From NCBI GenBank assembly GCA_964425485.1, contig CAYRML010000043.1, positions 1-12,385 of the forward strand: DNA of 12,385 nucleotides, in the 5' to 3' direction. This stretch comes from CAYRML01 sp964425485. GTDB taxonomy: Bacteria; Bacillota; Dehalobacteriia; UBA4068. A program made the translations under genes and the position numbers. The notes below the pieces were generated by a model. The model saw nothing but the letters and a program-made list of their open reading frames with translations, searched no databases and had not been told where the DNA came from. This document shows, in pieces, positions 12,147 through 12,385 of this stretch (its first letter is position 1; every line of letters starts with the position of its first letter).

Positions 12147-12385
12147 CACACAACCTCTATTTTCTGCTGCTTGACTTTACGTGGATATAGATAAATATCA
12201 GCATATAGATTATCTTGGACGGCCTGCAAAACACCCTGGCGCAGCAATTCCAAAAGAGCCAGAAAAGTTACCACCGCTTCCCTCTTGTCGCGGCAATCAG
12301 CAAACAAACTGCCAAATAAAAAACCTTCTTTATGCGCCTTAGCCGCTTTTATAATATCTTCTATTTTGCTTTCAACGGTAAGGTG
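12146..12385 (-). CDS. scpA: Segregation and condensation protein A, C-terminal part
   Basis: Only the last 79 codons and the stop are inside the window; the start lies beyond the right edge. The visible part shows VESKIEDIIKAAK followed by the kleisin C-terminal winged helix with REAVVTFLALLELLRQG, the segment that contacts the SMC head. The stop overlaps the scpB start, the usual scpA-scpB arrangement. ScpA bridges the SMC heads and recruits ScpB. Confidence 0.93.
   Translation of the reverse strand, partial: HLTVESKIEDIIKAAKAHKEGFLFGSLFADCRDKREAVVTFLALLELLRQGVLQAVQDNLYADIYLYPRKVKQQKIEVV

Overview
The window reads as chromosomal DNA of an anaerobic, endospore-forming Bacillota (Clostridia or Negativicutes type). 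The evidence is a set of sporulation regulators that occur only in endospore formers (SpoIIGA, pro-sigma-E, sigma-G, SpoIIR), a small acid-soluble spore protein, a GerMN-domain lipoprotein, and a surface protein with three C-terminal SLH repeats. Base composition is moderately low in GC. Codon use looks even across the window, and no insertion sequence, phage gene or CRISPR array is visible.

Layout. Positions 1-1358 (+) hold the 3' part of a secreted phosphodiester glycosidase / SLH protein, which converges with a small four-helix membrane protein (1416-1832, -). Positions 2162-5327 (-) are the sporulation core: spoIIGA-sigE (4-nt overlap), an intrinsic terminator, an apparently exact sigma-F promoter, then sigG-spoIIR. 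The forespore signal (SpoIIR), the mother-cell protease (SpoIIGA) and its substrate (pro-sigma-E) therefore sit side by side. Upstream on the same strand are an alpha/beta-type SASP gene (5510-5728) and a yigZ/IMPACT-family gene (5770-6414).

The region 6500-7020 is the most interesting part. It has no credible protein gene. On the minus strand it carries a perfect TTGACA-N17-TATAAT promoter, about 480 nt of hairpin-rich sequence and a strong terminator, so it looks like a large, highly transcribed structured non-coding RNA whose family I cannot name. Divergent to it is an 83-aa protein gene resembling the small TM1266-type hydrogenase-system regulator family, preceded by a Fur-box-like sequence. 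The space before purC holds what looks like a decayed start of a GntR-type regulator gene.

Positions 7798-12385 are housekeeping: purC (-), tRNA-Pro(CGG) (-), trmL (+), a gerM-like lipoprotein gene (+) with a coding minisatellite, purF (-), scpB (-) and the end of scpA (-). purC and purF are in the same pathway but are not in one operon here. Several start codons (sigG TTG, purC TTG, SASP ATG, trmL ATG, scpB ATG) were chosen from ribosome binding sites and promoter positions rather than from ORF length.
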